Part shown: positions 6,229 through 7,473 of the stretch, piece by piece
Numbering within the stretch: position 1 is the stretch's first letter
Layout: each line of letters starts with the position of its first letter
Origin: Halomonas halophila
GTDB taxonomy: Bacteria; Pseudomonadota; Gammaproteobacteria; Pseudomonadales; Halomonadaceae
Assembly: GCA_002433675.1 (NCBI GenBank)
Contig: DJIP01000131.1
Coordinates: 1-7,473 of the forward strand
Reading direction: 5' to 3'
DNA: 7,473 nt
Notes under the pieces: generated by a model
Seen by the model: only the letters and a program-made list of their open reading frames with translations
Database searches by the model: none
What the model was told of the DNA's origin: nothing
Made by a program: the position numbers and the translations under genes

Positions 6229-7019
6229 GAAAGCGCACCCTCAAGCGAGGGCTGACGGCCTTCTGGTGGCTGACCCTGGTGTTTCTGTACCTGCCGCTGG
6301 CGGTGGTGGTGCTGTTTTCCTTCAACGCCGCCAACAGCGCCGCCAGCATGACCGGGCTGTCGCTGCGCTGGTACCACCAGCTGTTCGCCAATGACCAGAT
6401 CATGAGCGCCTTCGGCAACACCCTGGTGCTGGCGCTGACGTCCTCGCTGATCGCCTTGGTGATCGGTTGCTTGATCGGTTATGGCATGTATCGCCATCGT
6501 CACCGCAAGCTGGGCTGGCTGATCGTGCTGATCTATCTGCCGATCGTGCTACCGGATATCGTCTTCGGCATCTCGGAGATGGCCTTCTTCGTCAAAATAC
6601 ACGAACTGACTGGGCTCTTGGGGCCGGGGCTTGGCACCATGATCATCGCCCACGTCACCTTCCAGATCCCGTTCGTCGCGCTGATCGTCTACTCGCGCTT
6701 CGTCGGCCTGGATCCGTCCCTGTTCGAGGCGGCCAAGGACCTCTATGCCTCGCCCTTGAAACGGGTGGTGCACTTTATGCTGCCGACCATCAAGCCGGCG
6801 TTGATATCGGCCTTCTTCCTCTCCTTTACCCTGTCGGTGGATGACTTCGTCATCAGCTTCTTCACCTCGGGCCCGGAGAGCGCGACCCTGCCGATCTACA
6901 TCTGGGGCGCGATCAAGAAGGGGGTGTCACCGGAGATCAACGCCATCGCCACGCTGATGATCGCCGCGGTAGCGCTGGCCGCCCTGGCAAGCCTCGTCGT
7001 CAATCGGCGCAAGGCATGA
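6225..7019 (+). CDS. potC: PotC, polyamine ABC transporter permease
   Basis: The second inner-membrane subunit of the importer. The 264 residues start with a positive stretch (MRKRTLKRG) and then about six hydrophobic segments near 12-34, 64-88, 97-117, 136-157, 190-212 and 235-257. The EAA loop is at 168-187 (EAAKDLYASPLKRVVHFMLP). The family blocks LYLPLAVVVLFSFN (21-34), LPIVLPDIVFGIS (105-117) and FTLSVDDFVISFFTSGP (201-217) are plain. Its length matches E. coli PotC (264). It overlaps potB by four bases. The gap to potD is 98 bases, much longer than the others in the operon, and holds two small hairpins. Confidence 0.92.
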   Translation: MRKRTLKRGLTAFWWLTLVFLYLPLAVVVLFSFNAANSAASMTGLSLRWYHQLFANDQIMSAFGNTLVLALTSSLIALVIGCLIGYGMYRHRHRKLGWLIVLIYLPIVLPDIVFGISEMAFFVKIHELTGLLGPGLGTMIIAHVTFQIPFVALIVYSRFVGLDPSLFEAAKDLYASPLKRVVHFMLPTIKPALISAFFLSFTLSVDDFVISFFTSGPESATLPIYIWGAIKKGVSPEINAIATLMIAAVALAALASLVVNRRKA

Positions 7020-7020
7020 C

Positions 7021-7064
7021 GCCTGTGCCATTGGCTGACACAGAGGCGATCTCGGAACAGATCG
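7021..7064 (+). promoter_or_regulatory. Two stem-loops between potC and potD
   Basis: The first pairs GCC-TGTG (7021-7027) with CACA-GA-GGC (7039-7047), seven pairs with a two-base bulge. The second pairs CGATCT (7047-7052) with AGATCG (7059-7064), six perfect pairs around the loop CGGAAC; it shares base 7047 with the first. Neither has a T-run. Intercistronic hairpins like these often protect upstream or downstream message ends and allow the binding protein to be made in excess. That role is inferred here. Confidence 0.35.
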
Positions 7065-7117
7065 ATCAACACCTGACGTACCCAGACAAGACCAAGCCAT
7101 ACAAGGAGAAAGCAACG

Positions 7118-7473
7118 ATGCTCAACAAGACTCGCAGCGCCCTGGGCCTCGCCGTGGCCGCTGCCATGCTCGCAGGTGTCGCCCAGGCAGAAGAGGGCAA
7201 GCTGTACCTGTTCAACTGGACCGAGTACATGGACCCCGAGATCATCGAGGCCTTCGAGGAAACGTATGACGTCGAGGTGGTAACCAACTACTTCAACTCG
7301 AACCCGGAGATGATCGCCAAGCTCAATGCCGGTGGCACTTCCCAGTACGACATCGTGGTGCCGTCGAACTACTACATTCCGCGGATGATCGAGACCGGCC
7401 TGATCCAGAAGCTCGACCGCTCGCAGATTCCGAACTTCGATAACCTGATGGCGCAGTTCAAGGATCCGAGCTT
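7118..7473 (+). CDS. potD: PotD-like polyamine-binding periplasmic protein (partial)
   Basis: The solute-binding subunit that captures polyamine in the periplasm and delivers it to PotBC. Only the first 118 codons are in the window; the frame is still open at the end. Residues 1-24 form a Sec signal peptide: a positive start (MLNKTR), a hydrophobic core and a likely cut after AQA-24. The mature start KLYLFNWTEYMDPEIIEAFE is the classic family opening, followed by SNPEMIAKL and YDIVVPSNYY. Trp34, Thr35, Glu36, Tyr37, Ser83 and Tyr85 fall at the same numbers as polyamine contacts known in E. coli PotD. E. coli PotF has Ser-Asp-Tyr where this protein has Thr-Glu-Tyr, so a PotD-like preference is suggested. 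AGGAG at 7104-7108 lies 9 bases before the ATG. The remaining ligand residues lie outside the window. Confidence 0.9.
   Translation, partial: MLNKTRSALGLAVAAAMLAGVAQAEEGKLYLFNWTEYMDPEIIEAFEETYDVEVVTNYFNSNPEMIAKLNAGGTSQYDIVVPSNYYIPRMIETGLIQKLDRSQIPNFDNLMAQFKDPS

Overview
The window is GC-rich bacterial DNA with seven genes, all on the + strand and tightly packed. The protein sequences resemble those of gamma-proteobacteria. The Lrp resembles the Pseudomonas/E. coli type, and the oxidoreductase and transporter look like PuuB and PotABCD. The overall style suggests a halophilic or environmental gamma-proteobacterium such as Halomonas or a relative. That taxonomic guess is an inference from remembered family sequences, not from a search.

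Left block (1-2447): a 234-base leader is followed by lrp (235-735), a MoeB/ThiF-type E1-like adenylyltransferase (742-1515) and a LysR-family regulator (1512-2447). lrp and the E1-like gene are 6 bases apart, and the LysR GTG start overlaps the E1-like stop codon, so the three probably share a transcript. The leader holds a perfect 15-base dyad over a possible -10 element and a stem-loop, which suggests (self-)regulation of lrp.

Middle (2448-2823): a 376-base non-coding gap with no clear terminator. It contains repeated TGACGT motifs, a CTGAC-N6-GTCAG dyad over a plausible promoter, and two overlapping, partly exclusive hairpins in the inferred leader of the next operon.

Right block (2824-7473): a polyamine uptake and catabolism operon. 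The order is a PuuB-like gamma-glutamylputrescine oxidase, then PotA (ATPase), PotB and PotC (permeases) and PotD (periplasmic binding protein, cut by the window end). The transporter would import putrescine or spermidine. The oxidase would act on gamma-glutamylated putrescine, but the glutamyl ligase (PuuA), aldehyde dehydrogenase (PuuC) and hydrolase (PuuD) that complete the Puu pathway are not in the window. The LysR regulator upstream is a candidate local regulator of this operon, and Lrp may link it to the amino acid supply.

I found no CRISPR array, tRNA, rRNA, insertion sequence, phage gene or defence system. The genes belong to known families. The less usual material is in the non-coding leaders and in the pairing of an orphan E1-like enzyme with two regulators.
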